Below are positions 25,900 to 37,760 of a stretch of DNA of 64,000 nt, piece by piece. A model generated the notes under the pieces. It saw only the letters and a program-made list of their open reading frames with translations. It ran no database searches and was not told where the DNA came from. This stretch comes from Ophiodon elongatus (lineage: Eukaryota > Chordata > Actinopteri > Perciformes > Hexagrammidae), in the NCBI GenBank assembly GCA_016806645.1, contig JACSYO010001557.1:150001-214000 (forward strand). The letters are read 5' to 3'. How positions within the stretch are numbered: position 1 is the first letter of the stretch; each line of letters begins with the position of its first letter. Made by a program: the position numbers and the translations under genes.

Positions 25900-27360
25900 A
25901 CCAGAGACGATCTGTTTTTGTGATGAAGAAAGATTGGAAACATCTGCACATTTGCGGGTGGGTAGTTTCTACATTTAAGATATGAAATCTGCAAAATGGG
26001 AAAGAGTCGCTGCTGAATCCTGGCCAAAGTTTGTGATTGGAGTGTGAAGGTGTGAGGATGCTTCAAACTAAATGCCTGTTGCCTCTGGGCCGAGCGTGAC
26101 GACTCTTAGAACCTTCTGAAGCCAACAACCTGGCAATCACGCCCACTTCACACGGCGACAGCCAGCTGTGCAGTGGGGAGAAAGGAGTCTCTCTCTCAAG
26201 CTCCCTTTTTCATTTGCTATTCAACTTTTCCCATCACTTTTCATGTGAAGCACTGAGTGCGACATTATGAACGCTCCGAGCAGAGGCTGTCTGAAAGTGT
26301 GTGTGCTGCTATCTCCATTGTGTGAGTCTTTGCGCCTCGTTCCTTTCTCTGATGGCGGGCTTATTTCAAGTGCGGTCGCTCAGAGCTGCTATAAAGACTT
26401 TCAGACGTGGTTGGACTACACTCCTGGGTGAATTCACTAGGAATGGATTGCGGCCGCCGATAGCACCATGAATTATCTTCTCCGTCTCAAGGTCCGATTC
26501 ACAAAAGATGTACACTTATGATATTGCAGCGCAAACACACCCTTTACGTTTTGCAGCTGAGTGCAATTTGCCCTTGTTTGTGTCTGATTGTAATTATCCA
26601 AGTGGCAAAGTGTAAATGCTGCCTTTGTGCCAAGAACACAGCAGGAAGAATTATGGAGAGGGAAAAAGAAAGAAGAAATGTTGAATCAGAATTTTCCAAT
26701 CAGATTGGACTCTTCAATCCAAGGACTGGAGTATTCGTTCCTTTGCTGTGGAAAGCCGTGCTCAAGACGTTTTTGGTACACTATTTGGGATTTCATATCC
26801 CAGTCTGTCAGTATAAATGCGTCAGTCACAACCAACTCTCTGACGAAGGTAATAATTCCACTTTAACTGCATTGTATTTGCGCTGATCTGAGTGAATTGG
26901 ACTGATTTTGCAATGAGGCTCATTTGCATATAAAGGGGGCAATTTGTTGTCCCAAGTGTCTGCACAGGAGCACTGAGACGCTGTTGGCTTGGCAGCGCGC
27001 TGAGGGGTGCCTTTGAGAAGTCTTACTTGTGCAGGTTTAGTGGCTGAAAAAGCTGCACAATCCTTTTGTGGATTGAACCCCTGGGTGTCCACTGCCCCGC
27101 TGATTACTTTGAGAGGCAAGGAGGTGGTTCTCACCAGCTTTTTATTGGTCCGCTGAAAAATGTAAAAGGGTGGGATGCTGAGGGTAAAAGAATATTGGCA
27201 ATTTTGTTTTTTGATAAATTCTGCCTTAGTAGAATACTCAACCCTATTGCCACACCTAATTTTTTTTAAAGATCAGTGTGCCCATTAAAAAAGTCATGTC
27301 TATGTATCTTATTCCTCTGCTCCTTCATTACCACGACCACAGCCACTGTAGTTTATTCTG
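25900..27360. other. No gene recognised
   Basis: A 122-codon frame at 26518-26886 has no family resemblance. The sequence looks unique, moderately AT-rich, and contains no tandem repeat. Confidence 0.45.
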
Positions 27361-27439
27361 GTGTTGGTCTTTTGATGGGATTCGTTAACAATAAGAAAAA
27401 AATACATATTAATTGTAAATCAAACTTTTTAATAGTTCA

Positions 27440-27930
27440 ATAATTTAACAAACGGTCTACTGCCGCCATATTGTAATGTAACACATACATTCCAACTTCC
27501 TGTGGTATAATGCGAACGCAAAGGTGCAAGACATGAGATTGGAAGCATTTCAACCGCTCTCAACATGGCGACGCCTGAGCCGGCGGCTAGACGCTAACAG
27601 TGCTAACCGTTAGCTAACCTGAGGGGAGCCGGACTGCTGCTTGGGATGGTGTTATCAGCTGTTACCGCCATAGGAGAGCAGTGCAGAGCGGCGGCCATGA
27701 GCTAACCAGTGGGTCACGCTCACGTGCACTAACATGCACTAAAAGCACAGGTGGCCAGCCCAGCTATGTGAACAAAGCAAGCAGAAGAACAACACACAGA
27801 GGGAGAGACTTCCATCTCCACTCACGTGGACTTTAGTCCTCGATGTCTTTACATTGACAGAGTTCATCGTTGTCTAATAAACCTGGGAATGTGGTTTATT
27901 GCCCATTTAATCATGAAAGGAGTCAAAATG
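27440..27930. repeat. Probable dispersed fish repeat
   Basis: Blocks such as CTAACCGTTAGCTAACCTGA, CAGTGCAGAGCGGCGGCCAT, CACGTGCACTAACATGCACT and TTGTCTAATAAACCTGGGAA match, from memory, a repeat seen widely in teleost genomes. GC content jumps relative to the AT-rich flanks. No second copy occurs in this window, so the element's limits are approximate. Confidence 0.45.
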
Positions 27931-29486
27931 GTTCAAAAATAGAATAAACGATCAACCAAAATCATTTAACGATAGAAAGAACACAACAAGCAGCTTTCCA
28001 TGTGAACACATTTTTTAGATGGAATCTTAAATTACAAAGACTTACAGAAACTCTAAATTATCCGAACATCCAAGAAGAACCTTGGCTAGCACTATCTGGC
28101 TCTTTTTTCTTTGGACTGTTGTATATTAGTCTTCAACCAAACTGGTGCCACACACCAAAGCAACAAGGGGTAATCAAACCCATGGTCCCAGCCCAAAACT
28201 AGTTGATGAGGAAGAAAGATATCCTCATTCTGGAGGATTTTCAGTGTTTTTCTACACTCATGAGGACATTTGGTCACAATGAAAAAAGAAGCACACAAAG
28301 ATTTACACCCCCTCCTGAACCCTGAGCCCAGATCAGATGTATGAGTGAAGCCGACAGTGGATTATAACATAAAAGCCGGCGAAATAGAACAGAGAGTAAA
28401 GGAGTTTCTCAGGAAGTGGCTTCGGCTGCTCCCTGCACTGACGGCGGGCGGAGAGCTGGTGAGGTGACAAATTAAAACATGTCCTGTGTGTGTGTCCCGC
28501 GGATTGCATGATGAATTGTTACCTTGCTGCGAGTGCCGAGCTCCCAAAGAGCCACTAATCCCCAAAACAGACCTCCAGAGTTTGCAGAGAGGCATGGAAG
28601 GGTGCAGTGTGGAGGGGAGGACGCCTGCGGCTATGGATAATGTAATAATAAGCATATCGTCTTACAACTGCTCAGCATGTAAGTCTCTGTCCCTCGGTGT
28701 GGGTGAAGAGGTTAATGAGAATGTGCTTATGGAACACTTTTTCACATAAATTCAGAACCTATTCACACTGGTACTCACCGGAGCAATTTGGGGCTCATAT
28801 GAAACTCCAAACCGTAATAAAGCATTTTGAGGCTGCTTCTGGAAGGACATGGCAGCTCTGTGCTTCAGATATCATGTTTTTTTAAATCTCTGTTCTGAAT
28901 ACTCTCTCTTTTATGAGTAGGATGTTCCGCTTGCATGAGCAGAAACTCAACAAAGCTCTAATACGGTACAAAGAGAGTGAACAATAAACTGGGAGCAGTG
29001 GCGGGGTCCACCGTTCCTGTGCTGGATTCAAGTTGCTTTCATACGCACAAGGGATCCAAACCAAACAATGAAACTTTTTTGGATCTATAACGCTGGAATG
29101 TCGGTTCGCTCTGACATTGTTACAGCTCTGATTGTCAACGCTTCAGGTGAGGGGCTGACTCTCACACACTCAAAACAAAGCGCCACACACACCGAGTGAC
29201 TCGAGAGAGGAGAGTTCACCGCACACAGAGCGATACTCGTGTTCACAGCGCGACAATTCAGGAATGAGGATGATTGTCATGGTTATGAAACTGGGACGTT
29301 GTATAACTGAGGTTATGGAAAAATCGGTTAACCCAGCACACTTTAATCTCACTGATACCACTGTCCATTCCCCTCTCACCGTATCACAGCTGTGGTAAGG
29401 TTCCGTGAAATGACCAGCGGAGTGTTTTTTGATCCCACATATTTACATGTTTCCCATGAAAACAGTAAGATAGGGAGGGACTTTTA
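27931..29486. other. No gene recognised; weak splice-like segment
   Basis: On the minus strand a stretch at about 28523-28630 lies between CATAGCCGCAG and CAGCAAG followed by GTAACA, with an open frame reading GVLPSTLHPSMPLCKLW. The signals are mediocre and I do not call it an exon. Other sequence is unremarkable. Confidence 0.4.
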
Positions 29487-29675
29487 TTGGCGTTTCCAGT
29501 AGCCAGTAGCCCTGAATGTGAGTTATGCAGTGCTGCAGCTGATGCTGGGGAATGTCCAAGTTTCATTCTACTTGATCTCGGCTCAGTATTCGATAGCTTT
29601 GTTGGATCGCCTGGCAACATGTGTCAGCATCAGGCCTTCTTTCTGGTGCCTCCTCTGACCTGTGGTGTTCTCTAA
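29487..29675 (+). pseudogene. LINE reverse-transcriptase remnant, N-terminal part
   Basis: The frame reads ...AAADAGECPSFILLDLGSVFDS..., matching the reverse-transcriptase motif that in L2/CR1-like fish LINEs has the form LLDLxxAFD, where the first catalytic Asp lies. It ends with PPLTCGV (29652-29669), which in these enzymes is directly followed by a PQGSxLGP motif. The region between FDS and PLTCGV is much shorter than usual, so there is an internal deletion. The frame is broken after GTT by a DNA-transposon insertion. The nominal start is a TTG and is not a real start. This is a dead fragment with no endonuclease domain nearby. Confidence 0.75.
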
Positions 29676-29936
29676 TAGGGCTGTCCTGGACCAAAGAAAC
29701 TCTTACTCGACTAACACTCATTAGATTTTGTCGACTAATCAATTAGTTCATTTGTAAATCTTTTACTGTGGAGTTTCTCCACAAAGTCGGACACAAAAGC
29801 ACTACTTTTAATCTTGACCTTACCAGAGATGTACTCATTTGTTTCGGAAATAAGTAATTCAGCATAAAAAGTGACTAATCAATTTAGGAATTCTTAGTCA
29901 ACTCTGACCAAAACAACAGATTAGGTTGCAGCCCTA
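29676..29936. mobile_element. Short hAT-like element inserted in the LINE
   Basis: Ends are TAGGGCTGTCC at the left and, read in reverse, TAGGGCTGCAAC at the right. Internal GTCGACTAATCAATTAG and AAAGTGACTAATCAATTTAG blocks are arranged toward the two ends. The element sits exactly between the LINE codons for TCGV and QGS. The flanks TTCTCTAA and ATGCCCAA could both derive from an 8-bp TTCCCCAA duplication, each with two changes. Non-coding, about 260 bp. Confidence 0.7.
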
Positions 29937-29940
29937 TGCC

Positions 29941-30060
29941 CAAGGCTCCATCCGTGGCCCTCTTGTGTTCTCTACATGATTCAACATAGCTGGACCGACA
30001 GCACTCCGTTGTTATGCAGATGATCCAGATCTATGTCCCAATATCAGTAAAGAAGGCTTT
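29941..30060 (+). pseudogene. LINE reverse-transcriptase remnant, catalytic YADD part
   Basis: The frame begins QGSIRGPLVFS (29941-29973), the expected continuation of PLTCGV from before the insertion. It meets an in-frame TGA and, 23 codons after GSI, reaches CYADDPDLCPNISK with YADD at 30013-30024. YADD is the catalytic core of non-LTR reverse transcriptases. The spacing is slightly shorter than typical. The stop codon and small deletion make it inactive. No endonuclease or further domain can be traced downstream. Confidence 0.78.
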
Positions 30061-30129
30061 TTGCATCACCCAATATCTTATAACCACAACCCTGAAGTGC
30101 AAAGCAACATCATGTTAAGTCTGCTGGGG

Positions 30130-30490
30130 GCTATGCTGCCCTATCAAGACTTTCAAAACCCTCTCTGGCTTTCACCCAGAACAGTTGCAGACTTTACTGT
30201 CCTTTGGAGTTACAAAATTAAAAGAGATTGAGCGCGTGACTGACAGTAGCTGGATCGCTGTAACGTGTAAATAAAACATGTGATGGCGCCGCTGTAGACA
30301 GCAGTACTGATTAAAACTGCGACAGGCAACTGAAAACATGGTGGAGTGACATGAAACACATCTGGTGTGATTGTCAGGGGTATTTGTGTGGGTAGGAAAG
30401 CAGATTGCACTCTTTTTGAATTCACTTTGTGAATATATGGAAGGGGTATGTTCAAGCTAAAATGAGGTGTAAATTGCAAAATCAATCACT
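30130..30490. repeat. Probable dispersed fish repeat
   Basis: The segment has CTGGATCGCTGTAACGTGTA, GATGGCGCCGCTGTAGACAG, CATCTGGTGTGATTGTCAGG and AAGCTAAAATGAGGTGTAAA in order, which I recall from a fish repeat. No other copy is in the window. Limits are approximate and no terminal repeats were found. Confidence 0.4.
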
Positions 30491-30641
30491 AACAACTGTA
30501 AGGCCAAGCCAGAACTCTGCGCCTAATTAGCCTTTGTTTGTTAATTATTCTATACAGATGAATGTTTCACCATGTTATTAAGGAAATAATGGAAAAGGGA
30601 GGTACTATAGCATCACAAATTGCCTGGTGCAATGCAGAAAG

Positions 30642-30647
30642 ACACAC

Positions 30648-30697
<50 letters not shown>

Positions 30698-30710
30698 AAC
30701 ACAAACACAC
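30642..30710 (+). repeat. (CA)n microsatellite
   Basis: CA run, then three ACAAAC interruptions at the right end (30690-30708). Confidence 0.95.
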
Positions 30711-33526
30711 TACAAAAACAAGCATTTCTTCCAAAAAGTAATAAATTACAGACTTGACTGGTTATGAGGGCAGAGGGCCCTGACAGCTCCAGATGCAGTG
30801 AAGGAGACCTGGTTTCAAAATAGTTGGTAACTAACAACCAGCCATACAAAAATTTAATAAAAAAACACTGCAGAACTGCAGGATTCTTTCCTGAGAATGA
30901 ATTCCTGTGAATTGTTAGAAGAAATTGCGATTTTAGTTTTTGATGAAACTCACTTCCTGTCCATCAAAAACAAAACCACAGCACCCGTACAGTTATTTTA
31001 ACTGTGAGGGAGCTGGATAGCCCCCCGTCCCGCCTCCCTCTCACTAAGAAAAATCACACACATAATCATTGACTGTGTCAAGTTTGACAGAACAGAAAGT
31101 TATACAGTCATTTATTTTTGTTATGATGTGTTTTAATTTTGGAGAACTCTACTAATGACTCTCATAGATACTATCTGCTTGGCTTTGAGGTTTTACACCA
31201 GACATTCATTCACCACACAAACACACCTCACAACCTCTGTATGTTTTGGGGTTACTGTATGTGAAGTTCATTAACTTGTAAACTTTTCTCTCCAGTCTTC
31301 TGTGGGATCGTGACTCTACATTCTGAGCTCTGGAATGAAACCCTGTTTGAGTGATGCAGCTCATTTCTTCCCCAGGCTTTAGACCTCAGCACCGCCAGCT
31401 GTCCTTCTGTTTGTGAGGGTTCACCACCACCTCAAAACCTTACATTAACCTAATGGCTAATATTGATTCTGTGCAGATATTTTCCTATTCTTAAACCGCT
31501 GTATGTTGATTAATGGCTTCAATACTACCCTGGCGGTGGACACCAGCACAGTAAAGCTGTGTGCATCCAATCGATTCACTCAGGCCAATTTAAGACGGAC
31601 CCGTCTGTCAATGAAAAAAATCATCCGGATTCCAAAATTGAAAAAGGAACACCTACCCAACAAACGGATATCCGAACACTTGGGTTCAGCCACTAAATTT
31701 GATGGCTTGGTAAATCTTATCAGCCGTGCTCATTGTTCTTTGCTCCAATGCAGGATGCTCATTGCTTCTTATGGAGCTGGTTACCTTCTCAGGTGCAATG
31801 CCAATCCAGCTCCACCCGACAGGGATTTCATCATTACGGTGACCGAGTTAACACACATGCACATACATTTGCTGGCGTATGTAGATACACTAATACACTG
31901 TCAAAGAATAAGGCCTTTTACTGTGCACATGCCAAGGAGATTACACCATCCTTACGTCATCCTGCTGTTCATCGGCGTGACATGCAGAGATGTAATTGAT
32001 ATAACTACTCTGTGAGTCAACAAGAGAAATCTTACAATCAGAAATCAGTATGCTGTCTGTGTATCAATCTGAGCAGTGTAACACACACACACACACACAC
32101 ACGCACACACACACACACACACACATCAGCAGTATGATAATGTACATTCCGTGTTAATAATAAACTGCAGAGTAAAGTGACTTTGACCGTGTAAAAGATG
32201 AAATACATGCATTATGGAGCACATAAGGGCCAGTGGATGACCGCCACTCAGTGTGCTCCTTCCACGAACACACACACAAGAGTCCAACTTTCTGTCAGCG
32301 ACTCAGAGCTTTGACAGAGCACCGTCCCAAAATGAAATACAGTGCTATTCATATCTCAGACTTCCAGCCAAATGCGCTGCTTCCGGCTCTTCTCACCTCA
32401 TTTCACCGTTATGATGGATTCTCTGGCGCTTCCTTTTTTACCATAAAACCATTTACTAATTCACACATTTTCATATGCACGTGCTTATTCCCCCAGATCA
32501 GACAATTCATACACAAAATCACTTTCAAAACAACAAGAGCAGAGCAAACATCCATACGCTAAGCCCGTAGAAATGAAATTGAAGTGATATTACGGTATCA
32601 ATCTTTACCTAATCCATTCTGTAGAAGGAGAGGCCGATTGTTATTACCGCCAACTCAGTTTGCTCTAACGAGAGCCAGCATTCACATCTCTCCTTACCGT
32701 TTTCTGCCTTTTTCATACAATTTTGCATTCTACAGTTGAATACCAGCCGCACAATACCAACGGCAATCAATTTCCTATAATACAAAAGACCTTTGGGGGC
32801 TCTCCATTTCATTTTCAAACCATGCAGTCCAAAAGCATGGCTTGAATTAAGATGTAGCACTTGGCTGTCTGCTGTACTCTGGAGATGGAGGAGCAAATCA
32901 GTGCTGGCCAAAAACTGCTAAGACATTGGAAAAGAGTCACAATCTTTTTTCTATCTGTAGAGTGTTCATGCTGTCCGATCACTGCTTCCGGTTCTCACTG
33001 GGGACCTGGGACAAAACCAAAGCCCGGTCGATATAACTGAGCCCAAATGCGACATGACAGGATTATCAGGCCGGAGCTGGAGCGGGCTGGCTGCAAATTC
33101 AGTGTCTGCTGGCTTCATGTGCGCTCCAAATGTTGCTAAATTTTCAGGAAAGTGGCTCGAGAGCAGAATTTGGAAGCAGGGAGGACCCTGGTGTGACAGA
33201 CTCTGAGCTCTCTGTGCAGCTGCCCGACTTCTTGGAAAAGGGGTACATGACAGATCTCCCTTCTGCTCAACGTTGTTTGGTTCAGGTCCTGGGAATTCTC
33301 TCTACACCGGAGCTGCTCGCTGAAGCAGTCTCACATTCCCTGTTAGCACTGCTCCAACGCTGGATGTCAGGACTGCTCGTAACCTCGCCCAACCTCCACA
33401 AGCTAAGTCGATATGTTTGGTAACCAATTGGAGTGGCTTCGCTATCAGCTCTGGGTGTGTCATCATCCCTCAACCCTGCAACAGCAAACATGTTTTGAAG
33501 GAAACTGCCAAATGATGTTATCCTAG
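30711..33526. other. No gene recognised; contains a small CA array
   Basis: A 170-codon plus-strand frame (31503-32015) is the longest non-repetitive ORF in the region, but it has no recognisable domain, has an unconvincing composition, and shows no splice context. Frames at 32233-32562 and 33130-33423 are similar. Confidence 0.45.
32081..32125 (+). repeat. (CA)n microsatellite
   Basis: About 22 AC units with one GC interruption. Confidence 0.95.
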
Positions 33527-33800
33527 CAGCATCTAACTATAAAGGCTCATCTGTCTATATGTGTGTCCTTAACATCTCTCGAGAACCGTCCATGCCATTC
33601 ACATGGGTGTATTGTTCGGGAGCCAAGGACATGCAGTGATGAAGTTGATGCGCGACACATTTAATATTAATAAACTTTGAATAAACAAGCATTAGTGGTC
33701 TGTGCAGCAGCAGGGGCGGGGCTTCAGGGCTCTGTAGTCTGAGTTGAGCATAGCTCATTGACTGAAGTTCACTTTTGCTGCTGGATGCTGGATATGTATT
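33527..33800 (+). repeat. Dispersed fish repeat, copy 2 (pairs with 7437-7650)
   Basis: Aligned with the copy near 7.5 kb through ATCTAACTATAAAG, ATTAATAAACTTTGAATAAA and CTGTGCAGCAG...GGGGCGGGGCTTC. It continues past the other copy with GCATAGCTCATTGACTGAAG and TTTTGCTGCTGGATGCTGGA, which fits a longer element end. Confidence 0.55.
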
Positions 33801-34080
33801 TACGTTAAAACGCAATTCTTCCTCACTTCGTTGGAGTCAACGAGCGATGAGCAGCCCTTCAAGGGGCCAAGCGTCCAGACGCCTCCCGACAACGCAGGCA
33901 GCAATAACTGAAGCCAAGTAATCAGCCAGTTCCAAACCGGCATGCGCCATGAATGGCCACTCCCCGAACAATCTCTGGTAATCAGGAAATGTTGTTAATG
34001 AATCTATATAGCAAGTCGCAAAAATGTTAATCCTGAACGTTTCCAATATACATTTTTTTTCAATCCAATTTCAAATTATG

Positions 34081-34476
34081 GGTCAATGCCAAACAGTAAC
34101 TATTGGAGGTCAATGCCTAACCTTAACCATTGGAGGTCAATGCCTAACAGTAACCATTGGAGGTCAATGCCTAACAGTAACCATTGGAGGTCAATGCCTA
34201 ACAGTAACCATTGGAGGTCAATGCCTAACCGTAACCATTGGAGGTCAATGCCTAACAGTAACCATTGGAGGTCAATGCCTAACAGTAACCATTGGAGGTC
34301 AATGCCTAACAGTAACCATTGGAGGTCAATGCCTAACAGTAACCATTGGAGGTCAATGCCTAACAGTAACCATTGGAGGTCAATGCCTAACCGTAACCAT
34401 TGGACAGTAATGCTTAACCATAACCATTCATGGTCAAAACCTTAATCATTCAAGGTCAATGCCTACCCGTAACCAT
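34081..34476 (+). repeat. 27-bp minisatellite, 12 good copies plus degenerate tail
   Basis: Unit GGTCAATGCCTAACAGTAAC + CATTGGA, starting at 34081 and repeated every 27 bp to 34404, followed by three degenerate units to 34476. The units are nearly identical, with variation mostly at one position (CAGT or CCGT). Because 27 is divisible by three and no stop occurs, frames run through it as nine-residue repeats (GQCLTVTIG or NSNHWRSMP). These are artefacts: there is no conserved start context and no flanking coding sequence. Confidence 0.97.
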
Positions 34477-36294
34477 CTTGCTGCTGCCAGTCTTAATATT
34501 CCTTCTCTACTTGGGTCTATCATATTTTGGATCAGGTCAAATGATCTTCAGGTCTATTCTGATTGGGTCTGACTATCCTTGGATCTTTTTGAAAAAGTAA
34601 ACACATCCCACATCCTGCATCCTGTTGCCTGAAGTCTGCATTGACATTTGCAAGAACCACCATCGTTCCCAAACCTTAACAAAGGGCTTTGTATTTTAAA
34701 CAGAACCAGAAGTAAATGCTTTAGGTGCCAGGAGCCCATAATGTAGAGAAAAAGCTTTGCATATATGTTTAATATTAACGTTTGGTTTGGCAGTGAACAG
34801 TTTTCAGACACATTAAATGTGAGCATTTTCACATTATGTTGATAAAAGCCCAATCCAGGCGCTAACATATTTCCTTCAAAATGTATTTTCTTATGTAAAT
34901 TTGCCGTACATTTCACTATTTCTTAGGGTTTCCCTTGTGACACCCATCCAAAAGTTAGTGTGGCCAAAGCTGAATGTGTACGAGGAAACAGAAGAAGGTT
35001 CTTTATAAATTTGACGGTGTTTTAATGTGTTGCCTGTTGGTTGCTGGGCAGCCAGCACCCTTATCTTGAAGGACAAAATAGACAGTACAGGAAGGTGCTA
35101 ATCCCGAGAAAAGTGTTCTGATTTCTGCTAGTTGTCATGGTGAATCTTACAAAGAAGTGTTATTTAAGTGAGTGTTTGGCATTCTGGTGTGCTTGTGTCA
35201 TACTCCATGTCTTTTATGAGTCACGGTTGTGTGCGCCTTGGCATCTGCTTAAAGAGAAAAAAAGGCGCACTGCTCACTATTCAAACTAAAAATTTGCTTT
35301 GAAAACAAGTCATATCCCATTTGTGCTCCTTGAAATATCCCTAAACCCCAGCAGACTGACGGCTCCCTGCTCATTGTCGAAGATGTCTCTGTATTCTAAA
35401 GAGAGCCTGATCAAAGGAGCCTCTCCTATTGGAACAGCACAGCTGTAGACTCTCCCTCCATGGCGTTCAGAAAGCCGACCCCGCTGCGATCAAAACAAGA
35501 CTCCCAACGGATCCATCCATGCTCTCTTTCACTGCCGTGGTACATCTGTTAATGTCTCTCTCCCCCTACCTTGCTCCACCCAAAACACTTCATTATATAT
35601 AAACTGTAAATCCTTTTATCCTCTGAGCTGGCTTCAATTTCTGATTTGAATGACAGGAACATGAGCACCAGCAAAATAAATAGCTGTGATTGCATTTAAA
35701 AGCTTAGCTTAAGACCTTGAAGGCATTCTTTATACTTCCAACATGCTATATTTAGATGGACCCAACACATATTTCTTCTTGATCATGTTGTTTGATATAT
35801 TTAGCTTCAAATAACAGCTTGTATTAGTGACTAAGATTTAGCAAAATGGCGATCAGACCCAATTCATTGCAAAAGACACGATTCAGTCTTGAGGCGCAAT
35901 TTTGGGTTCAGTATCTTACCCCTGGAACCTTCCCAATGCGGACTGGAGGAGCCGGGGAACAAAGGGCCAATATTTAGATTAGTGGACAATCTGCTCTAAT
36001 TCCTGAGCCAACTCACCAATTCTGAAACGGTTTGACAGATGAATCTCAGCCCGGGTCCACTTACTGGCTTGTTCCAGAGCTTTTAAACGTGTAACATGGT
36101 CTCCATCAGCAGATGATGTTCTCTCGATTGTGATGGAAGTGTAGAGTTTGGAACATTTTGTTAATACCTCTCGGACTTTTGTTAATGTTGACCTCGAAGC
36201 TCAGCATGAAAGTTCATGCTTGAACTTGGAAGCACTTGTCAAGAACAATCCAAACTAGATATGTAAGATAATGTGACACGGATACTTCAGTTTT

Positions 36295-36295
<1 letters not shown>
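34477..36295. other. No gene recognised
   Basis: Unique-looking AT-rich sequence. Includes a 120-codon minus-strand frame (34554-34916) without motifs and an interrupted run of A and G around 35250-35265. Confidence 0.45.

Positions 36296-36347
<52 letters not shown>
36296..36347 (+). repeat. (TA)n microsatellite
   Basis: About 25 TA units with one TG interruption, ending at the left boundary of a hAT element. ATACACATACACACATATAT resumes on the other side of the element (from 37004), so the element inserted into a TA/CA repeat. Confidence 0.95.
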
Positions 36348-36348
<1 letters not shown>

Positions 36349-37003
36349 AGTAGCGGGCCGTCAGGGCCAGCAAGGCCTTCTCTGCTGGCCTAAACATCAT
36401 CAGAATATAAATTACATTTTTATATATTTTTTCCACAAATATGTATTAAATTATTCCCCATAGTCTATTCTCTTCATTTCATAGCTTTTCTCTTGGTTGC
36501 GCTGCTTCCAGCCTCAGGTGGGGAGCGGAGGGCTGGCCTTTACGTTAGAGCTCTTATCCAATCAGATTTCAGCCGTCATGTGTTGCTAGGGAACAAGAAC
36601 TCTGCCCTTAGGCCTTCAGAATCAACGTCAGCACGGGCACATCTTTTGATTGGATGAGCACTGGTGAGAGGCGGAGCTAGCAACCTGAACCTAATCCTGA
36701 ACGAGCTAGCGTTAATTTGTGTAGATAGATATAGAAGCGTTGTTTTTGTGTTTGTTTTAACCCACAATGGCTGATGGAGGTGAAGAGATAGATTTGGTCG
36801 CAGAAATACAAACAACGCCATTTTCAAGATGGACTACGCTATGTTAAGGTGATGCAACGCCTAGTTATAATGCATTTCTGTCTAAGTGTGTAGTTTCTAG
36901 AGCCGTGGCGTCATAATGATGGTATTAAGAGGTGGATTCATTCAGGGAGGACTGTGGAGGACAGACCTGAAGGCCGAGGGGGGAAATGCATGGCCCGCTA
37001 CTG
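36348..37003 (+). mobile_element. hAT-type deletion derivative with CAGTAGCGGGCC ends
   Basis: The 656-bp element begins CAGTAGCGGGCCGTCAGGGC and ends, read in reverse, CAGTAGCGGGCCATGCATTT, a 12-bp perfect terminal inverted repeat. A GC-rich GCCAGCAAGGCCTTCTCTGC block follows the left end. The interior keeps a short open frame (separate entry) that looks like the start of the original transposase. An 8-bp target duplication cannot be judged because the insertion lies in a simple repeat. Class is inferred from the ends and recalled fish elements with CAGTGGCGGGCCGTG termini. Confidence 0.85.
36767..36847 (+). pseudogene. Transposase N-terminal stub, 26 codons
   Basis: ATG in a CCCACAATGG context opens a frame MADGGEEIDLVAEIQTTPFS followed by RWTTLC and TAA. 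In fish hAT proteins of the zinc-finger MYM-like sort I recall an N-terminus with a DLVA-IQ-PF motif, which this matches. All catalytic (RNase H-like) sequence is missing, so the element cannot transpose itself. The similarity is from memory. Confidence 0.5.
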
Positions 37004-37509
37004 ATACACATACACACATATATTTTCTCTATAAAAAGACCCAGATAATCTTTCTGCCACATAAAGCGTGACATCACTGTCAGAAAGACCAGATGGATTG
37101 ATGGTGTCAACAGCAACTGTGATGATATTTGGTATCTTGTCTAAAACATGAAAAATCACTGTGTTATTAAAGTCATTTGATTTGTCACGTTGCCGTGTGA
37201 GTTCAGCATTCAGAGGAAAACTGTCCAACATTTTAAACTAGGAAGGAGACTATTTGGGATTTTGAAGGGTCTAATGGAATATGACAAGATGTGTTGAAGC
37301 ACTGCCCTCAGTAAAACAGGTAATAAATAATTAATAACTAGTAGAACAGAGGAATATTCATTTCATAATAGAAAATATTATGATTGACAGTTGTGGAACA
37401 CTGGAGTATTCATATGGAATCCTTAATGAGATCCTCCGTAAAAACGTTCAAGTAAAACAAACAATGTGTAAATTGGATGAAATTGGTGGAAGTGAATATC
37501 GTAATATTC

Positions 37510-37760
37510 TAGAGCACAAGGTGACATCATTAAAAGTCTTGTTTAGTTGACCAACAAACCCTAAAAATAATGAATTTATTATAGTATCGACGGAGAAAAC
37601 CAGCAAATTCTCATTTCCTTGAAATTTTACTGATTTATTAGCTGCTTTGTTGATTATTTAAATGAATTGATCATCGAAATTGTTTCATAGATTTATTTTA
37701 TTTTGGTTGACTGATTGATTACTATTGATTTACTGACGAATTGCTCTACTTCATCTTAAT
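37510..37760 (+). mobile_element. 'GGGCTGCAAC' family, copy 3 (right half)
   Basis: GCACAAGGTGACATCATTAA, GTCTTGTTTAGTTGACCAAC, CCAGCAAATTCTCATTTCC and a TTGATTATTTAAATGAATTG end follow the order of the family's second half. No clean terminus. Confidence 0.6.

Noticed and set aside
28523..28630. Possible minus-strand exon
   Set aside because: The donor GTAACA and the acceptor are weak, and the open frame is short; not better than background.
29941..30060. Active LINE reverse transcriptase
   Set aside because: The YADD motif is present but the frame has a stop, deletions and an insertion, and no endonuclease domain is nearby.
31503..32015. 170-codon plus-strand ORF
   Set aside because: No domain or family resemblance and no splice signals at its ends; treated as chance.
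34081..34404. CRISPR-like regularly spaced repeats
   Set aside because: Units are contiguous with no spacers, and the genome is eukaryotic.
34024..34445. Nine-residue repeat protein ORFs (128 and 119 codons)
   Set aside because: The 27-bp minisatellite keeps several frames open at once; there are no flanking coding sequence, splice signals or start context.
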